DNA of 19,012 nt, taken from positions 1 to 19,012 of the forward strand of contig JAGKWS010000082.1 in the NCBI GenBank assembly GCA_021151685.1, read 5' to 3'. Positions 8,432 through 16,484 of the stretch are shown piece by piece. The stretch's first letter is position 1, and each line of letters begins with the position of its first letter. The notes under the pieces were generated by a model. It was not told where the DNA came from, searched no databases, and saw only the letters and a list, made by a program, of their open reading frames with translations. Both the position numbers and the translations under genes were made by a program. This DNA is from Chitinophagaceae bacterium (GTDB lineage Bacteria; Bacteroidota; Bacteroidia; Chitinophagales; Chitinophagaceae).

Positions 8432-8459
8432 CCATCTACTATCTACTCTCTACCATCTA
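8432..8459 (-). repeat. Right tract of four 7-bp units flanking the S23 remnant
   Basis: Read on the minus strand the tract is four consecutive heptamers: TAGATGG (8459-8453), TAGAGAG (8452-8446), TAGATAG (8445-8439) and TAGATGG (8438-8432). All begin with TAGA. The tract starts 5 bp after the rpoB stop codon and ends 10 bp before the ATG of the S23 remnant. It is inverted relative to the left tract; a perfect 10-bp complement is shared between 8438-8447 and 8054-8063. Confidence 0.75.
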
Positions 8460-8464
8460 CTCTA

Positions 8465-11400
8465 CTACTCAAATTTCAATTCAAGGCCCAGACCACGCAG
8501 CTCGTTCACCAAAACGTTGAACGATTCTGGTATGCCTGCTTTGGGTATGTTGTCGCCTTTTACAATGGCTTCGTATGTCTTGGCACGACCTACAATGTCA
8601 TCCGATTTCAGCGTCAGCAACTCTTGCAGGATGTTGGATGCACCATATGCTTCCAGTGCCCAAACCTCCATCTCACCAAAACGCTGACCACCGAACTGGG
8701 CTTTACCACCCAATGGCTGCTGTGTAATGAGACTGTATGGGCCTATAGAACGTGCGTGCATCTTGTCGTCAACCATGTGGTGCAGCTTGATCATGTAAAT
8801 GATACCCACTGTAGCCCTCTGGTGGAAACGCTCGCCAGTTTCGCCATCGTACAGGTACGTGTGGCCAAACTCTGGCAAACCAGCATCAATAATGAGGTTG
8901 GCTATTTCTGATACGCTTGCACCGTCGAAGATTGGCGTAGCAAACTTGACACCCAATTTCTGGCCAGCCCAACCAAGGATAGTTTCATAAATTTGTCCGA
9001 GGTTCATACGAGAAGGTACACCCAGTGGGTTCAGTACTACGTCTACCGGAGTACCGTCTTCCAGGAAAGGCATGTCTTCTTCGCGTACTATCTTGGCTAC
9101 TATACCCTTATTACCGTGGCGACCCGCCATCTTATCACCAACCTTCAGCTTACGCTTGCTGGCCAGATACACTTTAGCCAGTTTCAGTACACCAGCAGGC
9201 AATTCGTCACCTATGCTCAGGTTGAACTTCTCGCGTTTGTAACGACCAACTTCTTCGTTGAACTTGATGTTGTAGTTGTGCAACAATTGGTTGATGAGGT
9301 CATCTGTTTCTTTATCACCTGTCCAACCCAGTGGGTTTACATTCTGATAATCGATAGAACTCAAAGTTTTGGTATTGAACTTACCACCTTTTGACAGTAC
9401 AGTTTCACCGAAGTTGTTGGTGATACCAGCTGATGATTTATCGCGCAGCAATATCAACAACTTCTCGAACAGGAAGGTTCTCAGATCTTCCAAATTCTTC
9501 TCATGTACTTTTTCTATTTTCTCCAATTGTGCTTTTTCGCGCACTTTAGAGTTTTTGTCTTTCTTGGCACGCTGGAAAAGCTGCTTTGAAATAACGATAC
9601 CTTCGGTACCGCTTGGTGCCTTCAGAGAGGCATCTTTTGCATCGCCGGCTTTGTCGCCGAAGATGGCACGCAACAGTTTTTCTTCCGGTGTAGGGTCAGT
9701 TTCACCTTTAGGGGTGATTTTACCTATCAGAATATCGCCCTCGCCAATGTGGGCACCTATGCGTATAATACCGTTTTCATCGAGGTCTTTAGTAGCTTCT
9801 TCCGATACGTTGGGGATATCTGGAGTCAGTTCTTCTTCGCCCAGCTTGGTATCGCGCACTTCCAGCTCATACTCATCGATGTGTACTGATGTGAACCAGT
9901 CTTCGCGCACTACCTTCTCGTTGATAACTATCGCATCCTCGAAGTTGTAACCCTTCCAAGGCATGAACGCCACTTTCAGGTTGCGACCCAGTGCCAGTTC
10001 TCCATCCTGCGTGGCATAACCTTCTGTCAGGAAGTCGCCAAGCTTCACCTTCTGGCCCTTACGCACACATGGGCGCAGCGTCATGCTGGTGCTTTGGTTG
10101 GTTTTCTTGTACTTGGTAAGTGTATATACTTTCAGATCGTCTTCGAAAGATACCAGACGTGCTTTATCGTCGCGATCGTAGCGCACATGTATATGGTCTG
10201 CATCTACATATTCTACCACACCAGAACCTTCGGCATGAATCTGAATACGTGCATCGCGGGCTGCTTTTGCTTCCAGACCAGTACCTACGATAGGCACCTG
10301 AGGAACAATAAGCGGTACCGCCTGACGTTGCATGTTCGATCCCATCAGCGCACGGTTGGCATCGTCATGCTCAAGGAAGGGAATCAGAGACGCACTCAAA
10401 CCCACAATCTGGTTGGGTGCAATGTCCATGTATTCTACCTCACCCGGATCCAGAATCGGGAAGTCACCCGTCTGACGAGATTTGATTTTATCTTCCAGGA
10501 AGTTACCAGCTTCATCTACAGGAACGTTGGCTTGGGCAATTTTCGCCAGATCTTCTTCTTCTGCACTTAGGAAGCGGAAATTATTCAGGTCTACGCGGCC
10601 TTCTTTTACTTTGCGGTAAGGCGTTTCGATGAAGCCCATATCATTGATCTGCGCGTGTACGCACAGGGTAGATATAAGACCAATGTTTGGCCCTTCCGGT
10701 GTTTCGATAGTACACAGACGGCCGTAGTGGCTATAGTGTACGTCACGCACCTCGAAACCAGCACGCTCGCGGCTAAGACCACCCGGACCGAGTGCCGATA
10801 TACGACGCTTGTGGGTGATTTCGGAAAGTGGGTTTGTCTGGTCGAGGAACTGAGACAACTGAGAGGTACCGAAGAACGAATTGATAACAGACGACAGTGT
10901 ACGTGCGTTAATGAGATCGATTGGTGTAAACACCTCATTGTCACGAACATTCATACGCTCGCGGATGGTACGTGCCATACGGGCAAGACCCACACCAAAC
11001 TGTGCAAATAACTGCTCGCCTACTGTACGAACACGACGGTTGCTCAGGTGATCGATATCATCGATTTCTGCTTTACCGTTGGTAAGACGTACCAGATATT
11101 TAATGATAGATATAATATCTTCTTTGCTCAACACCTTTGTATTGAGGTTGATGTCCAGATTCAACTTGCGGTTGATCTTGTAACGGCCCACTTCGCCAAG
11201 GTCGTAACGCTTGTCGCTGAAGAACAGTTTTTCGATGATGCCACGTGCAGTTTCGTCATCTGGGGCATCAGAACCACGCAACTGACGGTAGATGTGTTGT
11301 ACCGCTTCCAGTTCGGAGTTTGAAGTATCCTTGTTCAGGGTATTGTAGATGATAGAATAGTCGCCACTCACCTCTTCCTTTTGCAGGAATACGGTTTTGA

Positions 11401-12295
11401 TGCCCATTTCCAACACCAGCTCAGCGTTGCTTTCGTCCAAAACGCTGTCGCGGTCCAGTACTACTTCGTTACGCTCTATGGTTACCACTTCACCGGTGTC
11501 TTCGTCAACGAAGTCTTCCGTCCAGCTACGTAATACGCGTGCGGCCAGCCTGCGACCAATGTGACCTTCCAATGATTTACGATCTACCTTTACTTCTTCG
11601 GCCATGCCAAACAGATCGAGGATGTCCTTATCTGTTTCGTAGCCTATAGCACGCAACAGCGTAGTAACCGGGAATTTCTTCTTACGGTCTATATACGCAT
11701 ACATTACGTTATTGATATCGGTAGCGAACTCCATCCATGCACCTTTGAACGGAATGACGCGTGCACTGTATATTTTGGTACCGTTGGGGTGAACGCTCTG
11801 ACCAAAGAACACACCCGGTGAACGGTGAAGCTGAGAAACTACCACACGCTCTGCACCATTGATAACAAAGGTACCACGGGGGGTCATGTAGGGTATGTTA
11901 CCAAGAAACACATCCTGAACAATTGTTTCGAAATCTACGTGCTCTTCATCATTACAGCTCAGCTTCAGTTTGGCCTTCAGCGGAACAGAATAAGTAAGAC
12001 CACGCTCCATACACTCATCGATGGTGTAACGGGGCGGGTCGATGAAGTAGTCGAGAAACTCGAGTACAAATATGTTACGCGTGTCAGTTATCGGAAAGTT
12101 CTCCTTGAACACCCGGAACAAACCTTCATTGTTACGCTTATCGGGAGTAGTTTCCAACTGGAAAAAGTCCTGAAACGATTGTAACTGAATGGCCAAAAGG
12201 TCTGGTGAGGCCTCAGAGTCATGTAGTTTTCCGAAGTTGATCCTGCCGGATGCCGTCTTGTTGCGTGTTATAGACATAGTATTCTGTTGCTCCAT
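8465..12295 (-). CDS. rpoB: DNA-directed RNA polymerase subunit beta
   Basis: Second-largest polymerase subunit, carrying the rifampicin pocket. The 1276-aa protein has the conserved block SQLSQFLDQTNPLSEITHKR followed by RISALGPGGLSRERAGFEV. D485, H495 and S500 match E. coli D516, H526 and S531, so the classical rifampicin-resistance positions are wild type. GRHGNKG occurs near residue 1060 and the C-terminus has EVWALEAYGA. The ATG at 12295 precedes a second in-frame ATG six codons later that could also serve; neither has a clear Shine-Dalgarno site. The stop TAG is followed at once by a second TAG. Upstream lies anmK rather than rplL, so the gene has its own leader and presumably its own promoter. 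Confidence 0.99.
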   Translation of the reverse strand: MEQQNTMSITRNKTASGRINFGKLHDSEASPDLLAIQLQSFQDFFQLETTPDKRNNEGLFRVFKENFPITDTRNIFVLEFLDYFIDPPRYTIDECMERGLTYSVPLKAKLKLSCNDEEHVDFETIVQDVFLGNIPYMTPRGTFVINGAERVVVSQLHRSPGVFFGQSVHPNGTKIYSARVIPFKGAWMEFATDINNVMYAYIDRKKKFPVTTLLRAIGYETDKDILDLFGMAEEVKVDRKSLEGHIGRRLAARVLRSWTEDFVDEDTGEVVTIERNEVVLDRDSVLDESNAELVLEMGIKTVFLQKEEVSGDYSIIYNTLNKDTSNSELEAVQHIYRQLRGSDAPDDETARGIIEKLFFSDKRYDLGEVGRYKINRKLNLDINLNTKVLSKEDIISIIKYLVRLTNGKAEIDDIDHLSNRRVRTVGEQLFAQFGVGLARMARTIRERMNVRDNEVFTPIDLINARTLSSVINSFFGTSQLSQFLDQTNPLSEITHKRRISALGPGGLSRERAGFEVRDVHYSHYGRLCTIETPEGPNIGLISTLCVHAQINDMGFIETPYRKVKEGRVDLNNFRFLSAEEEDLAKIAQANVPVDEAGNFLEDKIKSRQTGDFPILDPGEVEYMDIAPNQIVGLSASLIPFLEHDDANRALMGSNMQRQAVPLIVPQVPIVGTGLEAKAARDARIQIHAEGSGVVEYVDADHIHVRYDRDDKARLVSFEDDLKVYTLTKYKKTNQSTSMTLRPCVRKGQKVKLGDFLTEGYATQDGELALGRNLKVAFMPWKGYNFEDAIVINEKVVREDWFTSVHIDEYELEVRDTKLGEEELTPDIPNVSEEATKDLDENGIIRIGAHIGEGDILIGKITPKGETDPTPEEKLLRAIFGDKAGDAKDASLKAPSGTEGIVISKQLFQRAKKDKNSKVREKAQLEKIEKVHEKNLEDLRTFLFEKLLILLRDKSSAGITNNFGETVLSKGGKFNTKTLSSIDYQNVNPLGWTGDKETDDLINQLLHNYNIKFNEEVGRYKREKFNLSIGDELPAGVLKLAKVYLASKRKLKVGDKMAGRHGNKGIVAKIVREEDMPFLEDGTPVDVVLNPLGVPSRMNLGQIYETILGWAGQKLGVKFATPIFDGASVSEIANLIIDAGLPEFGHTYLYDGETGERFHQRATVGIIYMIKLHHMVDDKMHARSIGPYSLITQQPLGGKAQFGGQRFGEMEVWALEAYGASNILQELLTLKSDDIVGRAKTYEAIVKGDNIPKAGIPESFNVLVNELRGLGLELKFE

Positions 12296-12311
12296 TTACC
12301 AATAATAAAAT

Positions 12312-12343
12312 CCTGATAGACAGGCATAACCTACCCTATCAGG
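12312..12343 (-). promoter_or_regulatory. Hairpin in the rpoB leader
   Basis: CCTGATAG and CTATCAGG (12312-12319 and 12336-12343) are perfect 8-bp complements around a 16-nt loop. In the rpoB mRNA the stem ends 16 nt before the ATG and is followed by an AT-rich stretch with four T residues. It could influence translation initiation or act as a weak attenuator. No known riboswitch or ribosomal-protein-binding motif is recognised. Confidence 0.45.
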
Positions 12344-12410
12344 CAATCTGCTATTTCAAAATAGTAATAAAATTTGTTTCGCGCACGTACTAAACCCTAA
12401 GAAAGGGATG

Positions 12411-12418
12411 CAAAAATA
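12411..12418 (-). promoter_or_regulatory. Candidate Bacteroidota -7 box for rpoBC
   Basis: Minus-strand TATTTTTG matches TAnnTTTG, with a TTTG 23 nt upstream in a run of T residues. That spacing is slightly longer than the usual -33/-7 arrangement. A start here would give a leader of about 110 nt that includes the hairpin. The rest of the 291-bp gap between anmK and rpoB is AT-rich and I see no gene in it. Confidence 0.4.
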
Positions 12419-12586
12419 AATAAAAAAGCCTATTAATTATGCAAAAAATATTCCAAAAATCTCTTTTAACATGTCTTAGCCACGAAAAAAAGCCCCTCAA
12501 GGACGAATATTAGCATTTCTTTAACGTTTGCCTGCTCATAATTTGCACAACTGCCACACTGTTTGCGCCTGAAGGAAGCGTATTTG

Positions 12587-13672
12587 TTAGCCCGGCAACC
12601 ACAATGCCCCCCCAATACTGTCTCTTTCAGCACCGGTTACGCTTGCCAATACGTTCACTTCTTCGCGCCAGCGCAGGGTGCCTATAAGGGCCATGGCTAT
12701 GGCTTCTTTGTATTGAATGGTAGTATCCTCGGGCACCACAACTTCTACCCCCAGTTCGGCAGTTTGCTGCGTCAGCTCCTCAATCAAAAAATTATTGAAT
12801 GCGCCTCCACCCGTTACCAGCATGGTAGTACGGGCATCGGTGCGGCCATAGGTGCGTAGTGCATCGGCCACACAACGGGCTATGTGTACTGTGGCAGTAT
12901 GTAGCAGGTCGGCGGTGCGATGTTTTGCGTCAGTGATGAGTGATGCTACCGTTGCCATGGCTGCTTCGTTGCTCAGCGACTTCGGCGCAGGTTTCTGATA
13001 CCATGCATCGCCCAAAAGCTGGTCGGCGAGGTCGAATAACAAATTGCCACTACGGGCCATATGGCCATCAGTATCCATCATTTGCCCCTCGCGGGCGGCC
13101 AATGCATTCAGTATCTGGTTGGCAGCACACACATCAAACGCCAATACACTACCGTCCTTCTTAATGGTGATGTTGGCTATGCCTCCTATGTTCAGCAAAT
13201 AGTTTTGCTGGCCCCACAAAAGCGTGTCGGCTATGGGCACTATGGGGGCACCTTGCCCGCCAAGGGCCACATCTACCGCACGCAGGTCGCTGATAACAGG
13301 CAAACCGGTAATAGCAGCTATCTGTGCTCCCTCCCCTATCTGAAAAGTACTTTGTGCAGCTGGTTCATGAAACACCGTATGCCCGTGCGAAGCTATGAAA
13401 TGTACCTTATGTTCCAGATCGTGCTTGTTCATAAACTGCTGCACCGCATTACCTACGTAGCGGCCATAGGCACTGTGCAGGCGCAAAAAGTCGGCTACGG
13501 AACATGATGCCACCGCTCTTAGCTGATGAAGCCATTCTTCGCTGTATGGCAAGCATTCGGCCTGCAACACCTCATATGCCCACTTTCCCCGTACTTCCTC
13601 CAACTGCACATAAGCTATGTCCAACCCATCGAGCGAACTACCAGACATAAGCCCGATCACCTTATATATCAT
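12587..13672 (-). CDS. anmK: Anhydro-N-acetylmuramic acid kinase
   Basis: Phosphorylates 1,6-anhydro-MurNAc released from peptidoglycan turnover to MurNAc-6-phosphate, with opening of the anhydro ring. The 361-aa protein begins with the family signature GLMSGSSLDGLDIA at 7-20. It has SHGHTVFH at 95-102, QIGEG at 111-115, NIGGIANIT at 161-169, and the late motif VTGGGAFNNFL. The segment FDVCAAN at 179-185 replaces the FDxGPxN form of proteobacterial enzymes. The length is standard. The gene follows pgk by 61 nt on the same strand, with a hairpin in between, and no promoter of its own is evident. No murQ is next to it, so the next recycling step is encoded elsewhere. Confidence 0.95.
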   Translation of the reverse strand: MIYKVIGLMSGSSLDGLDIAYVQLEEVRGKWAYEVLQAECLPYSEEWLHQLRAVASCSVADFLRLHSAYGRYVGNAVQQFMNKHDLEHKVHFIASHGHTVFHEPAAQSTFQIGEGAQIAAITGLPVISDLRAVDVALGGQGAPIVPIADTLLWGQQNYLLNIGGIANITIKKDGSVLAFDVCAANQILNALAAREGQMMDTDGHMARSGNLLFDLADQLLGDAWYQKPAPKSLSNEAAMATVASLITDAKHRTADLLHTATVHIARCVADALRTYGRTDARTTMLVTGGGAFNNFLIEELTQQTAELGVEVVVPEDTTIQYKEAIAMALIGTLRWREEVNVLASVTGAERDSIGGALWLPG

Positions 13673-13686
13673 AACTATATATTAAG

Positions 13687-13710
13687 AAGAGTCCGCCTGA
13701 GCGAACTCTC
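13687..13710 (-). terminator. Stem-loop between pgk and anmK
   Basis: Arms at 13687-13696 and 13701-13710 form a 10-bp stem (two G-U pairs in the minus-strand RNA) closed by a 4-nt loop. In the transcript it follows pgk and is succeeded by CTTAATATATAG rather than a clean T-tract. It may be a partial terminator or an mRNA-processing hairpin that sets anmK below pgk expression. Confidence 0.4.
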
Positions 13711-13733
13711 CAATTCAAAAAAATTCAGTTTAC

Positions 13734-14939
13734 CTACGCCTTTATGGCAGCAATACCCGGCAATACTTTACCTTCAAAAAATTCTAACATAGCACCACCA
13801 CCGGTAGATACATAACTTACTTTATCGACAAGGTGGAATTTGTTGACAGCGGCAACGCTATCGCCACCACCAACCAGCGAGAAGGCACCATTGGCCGTTG
13901 CTGCGGCAACTGCTTCAGCTATCGCCTTTGTGCCATGCTGAAACTTATCCATCTCAAATACGCCCATTGGGCCATTCCAAAGGATGGTTTTAGACTGAGC
14001 AATGACATTGGAAAATTGCCCAACCGCAATATTACCTATGTCCAGCCCCATCCAACCGGCAGGTACCTCGTTACTGAGTGCCGATGAGGTAGCCGCATCA
14101 GCCGCAAATTTGTCGGCCAAAATACTGTCTGATGGCAGGTGAATACATACACCTTTTGCCTTTGCTTTCTCCAAAAGGTCCAGTGCCATATCCAAACGGT
14201 CTTCTTCGCAAAGCGAGTTGCCTATGTGGCCACCCATGGCTTTGAAGAATGTGTAGGCCATGCCACCACCTATAATGATGTCGGTAGCTTTTTCTAACAG
14301 GTTCTCGATAATCAGAATCTTATCTGACACCTTGGCACCACCAATAATGGCCGTGAATGGTTTCTGGCTGTTGTTCAGTACCTGCTCAGCGGCTTTCACT
14401 TCACCTTCCATCAGCAGACCAAACATCTTATTACCGGCTGCAAAAGAATCGGCAATAACGGCTGTAGATGCATGCGCACGGTGGGCCGTACCAAATGCGT
14501 CATTCACGTATACATCGCCCAATTGCGCCAGTTTGCCGGCAAAGTCTTTGTCGCCTTTTTCTTCCTGCTTGTAGTAGCGCAAGTTTTCCAGCAACAATAC
14601 CTGGCCGGGTTGCAATGCTGCTGCTTTTGTGGCCGCATCTTCAGAAATGCAATCGTCTGAAAACTGAACCTCTGTACCCAGCAAGCTTGCCAGGTGGGCG
14701 GCAACTGGTTTCAGGGTAAAGTCGGCCAATGTAAGATGTGGCTTCTTTTCTATGTCCTTCAGCGGACGGCCCCAATGGCTCATCAGTACTACGCTACCGC
14801 CATCGGCCAGTACTTTCTTTATAGTAGGCAATGCCGCACGGATGCGGGTATCGTCGGTAATGGTGCCGTTCTTGATGGGCACATTAAAGTCTACGCGTAT
14901 CAAGGCACGCTGACCATTAAAGTTATGGTTGCTGAACAT
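13734..14939 (-). CDS. pgk: Phosphoglycerate kinase
   Basis: Glycolytic enzyme that transfers phosphate from 1,3-bisphosphoglycerate to ADP. The 401-aa protein shows RVDFNVP at 15-21, SHWGRP at 54-59, the substrate-binding segment LRYYKQEEKGD at 120-130, the HRAH motif at 153-156, GGAKVSDK at 200-207, the nucleotide-binding NGPMGVFE at 322-329, GGGDS at 357-361 and STGGGA at 378-383. All expected blocks are present and the length is normal. The ATG at 14939 starts directly before the first conserved strand. I see no clear -7 box in the 54-bp gap to the upstream dioxygenase gene, so its promoter is unresolved. anmK follows. Confidence 0.98.
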   Translation of the reverse strand: MFSNHNFNGQRALIRVDFNVPIKNGTITDDTRIRAALPTIKKVLADGGSVVLMSHWGRPLKDIEKKPHLTLADFTLKPVAAHLASLLGTEVQFSDDCISEDAATKAAALQPGQVLLLENLRYYKQEEKGDKDFAGKLAQLGDVYVNDAFGTAHRAHASTAVIADSFAAGNKMFGLLMEGEVKAAEQVLNNSQKPFTAIIGGAKVSDKILIIENLLEKATDIIIGGGMAYTFFKAMGGHIGNSLCEEDRLDMALDLLEKAKAKGVCIHLPSDSILADKFAADAATSSALSNEVPAGWMGLDIGNIAVGQFSNVIAQSKTILWNGPMGVFEMDKFQHGTKAIAEAVAAATANGAFSLVGGGDSVAAVNKFHLVDKVSYVSTGGGAMLEFFEGKVLPGIAAIKA

Positions 14940-14993
14940 ATGTATATGGTATGTATGAATGTTGGTTTAAAATGTTTGTGCAATAACCCAATA

Positions 14994-16151
14994 CTACAGC
15001 CAGCTGGTCATATAGCTATCGTCTTCTATATCCAGTGCTTCCTGCGTTAGTATCAGCGGGTGGAAGGTGTCTACCATCACGGCCAGTTCTTTGGTTTCTT
15101 TGGCACCAATACTTTTTTCTACCGTGCCGGGGTGTGGCCCGTGCGGTATACCTGCCGGGTGCAACGTTATCATGCCACGCTCTACATGTTTACGGCTCAT
15201 GAAATCGCCGTCTACGTAGTACAATACTTCGTCGCTATCTATATTGCTGTGGTTGTACGGTGCAGGTATAGATTGTGGGTGATAGTCGTACAGGCGTGGC
15301 ACAAAAGAACAGATAACAAAGTTGTGCGCATCAAACGTTTGGTGTACTGGCGGTGGCTGGTGTACACGGCCGGTAATAGGCTCAAAGTCGTGTATGCTGA
15401 GGATGTACGGATATTCGCAGCCATCCCAACCTACAACATCGAACGGATGATGACCGTACCATATGGGGTACAACAACCCCTTCTTCTTCACCTGAATGAG
15501 GAATTCGCCCTTTACGTCAAAAGTCTGCAAGTCTTGCGGTTTCCTCAGGTCGCGCTCGCAGTAGGGCGAATGCTCTAATAACTGGCCGTAACGGCTCAGG
15601 TAACGTTTGGGGAACGTTATAGGGCTGAATGATTCTATGATAAACAATCTGTTGGCATCACCGTCGAACTCTATCTGATATATGGTGCCACGGGGTATTA
15701 CCACATAGTCGCCATAACCAAATGGCAGGCGGCCATATTGGGTAAGCAGTACGCCCGTACCCTCGTGTACAAACAGCACCTCGTCGGTATCGGCATTTTT
15801 GTAAAATACGTTGTCGGTTAGCCCCTTGGTGGGTGCTGCCAGCGTCAGCATTACGTCGTTATTGAAGAGCACAGTTTTGCGGCTTTTCAGATAATCGGCC
15901 TCGGGTTTTACATTAAACCCTTTGAAACTCCTGTGCTTCAGGATGTTGGATGATGCCGCTACGGGTGCCACATTTACGGGTTCCTCTGCCCTCAATATCT
16001 GTGTGGGTGGGTGTACGTGGTACAGCAGAGAATAGTTGGACGAAAAACCCTCGGTGCTGAAAAGCTGCTCGGCGTACAGGCCACCGTCTGGCTTACGGAA
16101 CTGGGTATGACGTTTGTGGGGTATCTCCCCCAGCGAATGATAATGAGGCAT
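14994..16151 (-). CDS. hmgA: Homogentisate 1,2-dioxygenase (short bacterial form)
   Basis: Fe(II) dioxygenase that opens the homogentisate ring to maleylacetoacetate in tyrosine and phenylalanine degradation. The 385-aa protein has the family's C-terminal block GRVHQPPPVHQTFDAHNF from 261, FVPRLYDYHP at 283-292, then YNHSNIDSDE at 299-308 and HPAGIPHGPHPG at 331-342. It is shorter than the eukaryotic enzyme of about 445 aa. By comparison with human HGD (H335, E341, H371) likely iron ligands are H301, D307 or E308, and H337; one extra residue before the acidic ligand leaves that position ambiguous. No hppD or fumarylacetoacetase gene is adjacent. Family assignment is firm; substrate is inferred. 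Confidence 0.88.
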   Translation of the reverse strand: MPHYHSLGEIPHKRHTQFRKPDGGLYAEQLFSTEGFSSNYSLLYHVHPPTQILRAEEPVNVAPVAASSNILKHRSFKGFNVKPEADYLKSRKTVLFNNDVMLTLAAPTKGLTDNVFYKNADTDEVLFVHEGTGVLLTQYGRLPFGYGDYVVIPRGTIYQIEFDGDANRLFIIESFSPITFPKRYLSRYGQLLEHSPYCERDLRKPQDLQTFDVKGEFLIQVKKKGLLYPIWYGHHPFDVVGWDGCEYPYILSIHDFEPITGRVHQPPPVHQTFDAHNFVICSFVPRLYDYHPQSIPAPYNHSNIDSDEVLYYVDGDFMSRKHVERGMITLHPAGIPHGPHPGTVEKSIGAKETKELAVMVDTFHPLILTQEALDIEDDSYMTSWL

Positions 16152-16167
16152 CAGCAGATATTTGCGG

Positions 16168-16175
16168 CAAAATTA
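16168..16175 (-). promoter_or_regulatory. Candidate Bacteroidota -7 box for hmgA
   Basis: Minus-strand TAATTTTG matches TAnnTTTG and ends 16 bp before the hmgA ATG. There is no good TTTG about 20 nt further upstream, so confidence is low. Confidence 0.35.
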
Positions 16176-16200
16176 ATCAAATTCCGTCACCGCATCTTAA

Positions 16201-16217
16201 CACTGCTTACCGCAGTG
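16201..16217. promoter_or_regulatory. Dyad CACTGC-N5-GCAGTG upstream of hmgA
   Basis: A perfect 6-bp inverted repeat with a 5-bp spacer, centred about 58 bp before the hmgA start and just upstream of the candidate -7 box. Size and position suit an operator for a dimeric regulator, but no regulator gene is nearby. Confidence 0.35.
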
Positions 16218-16484
16218 CAATTTGTGCGCTCTCTTTTGCAAAATCTACACTATAAAATGTAAAAAACATGATTGACAATCTTATGCAACAGGCCAGCGAA
16301 CTGCTATATCTATACACTGCAATGTTATGCAAGTGCAAAACATGCATCATAGATGCGGCACACTCCGAAAGGTCTCCCCAATTACCAGGCCGTCTCTGGT
16401 CTACACCCCATAACCATAGCTATTTCATCAACCATACACCCATGACTCGCTCCTTATTACATTCCGCCACCAAATACAACTGCT

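Larger units (their letters stand above)
16152..16484. other. Spacer upstream of hmgA, no convincing gene
   Basis: About 333 bp between hmgA and the small membrane gene. It holds a candidate -7 box and a dyad close to hmgA, and a small palindrome GCATC-ATA-GATGC at 16344-16356. A 75-codon plus-strand frame starts at 16268, but it has no recognisable domain, no ribosome-binding site, and overlaps the end of the opposing gene. Confidence 0.5.

Noticed and set aside
10798..10868. Search for rifampicin-resistance changes in rpoB
   Set aside because: The cluster is wild type at the classical positions (D485, H495, S500).
12481..12510. Possible terminator after anmK (CCTTGAGGGGC followed by seven T residues on the minus strand)
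   Set aside because: The T-tract is good but the preceding bases form at most a 3-bp stem, too weak to call.
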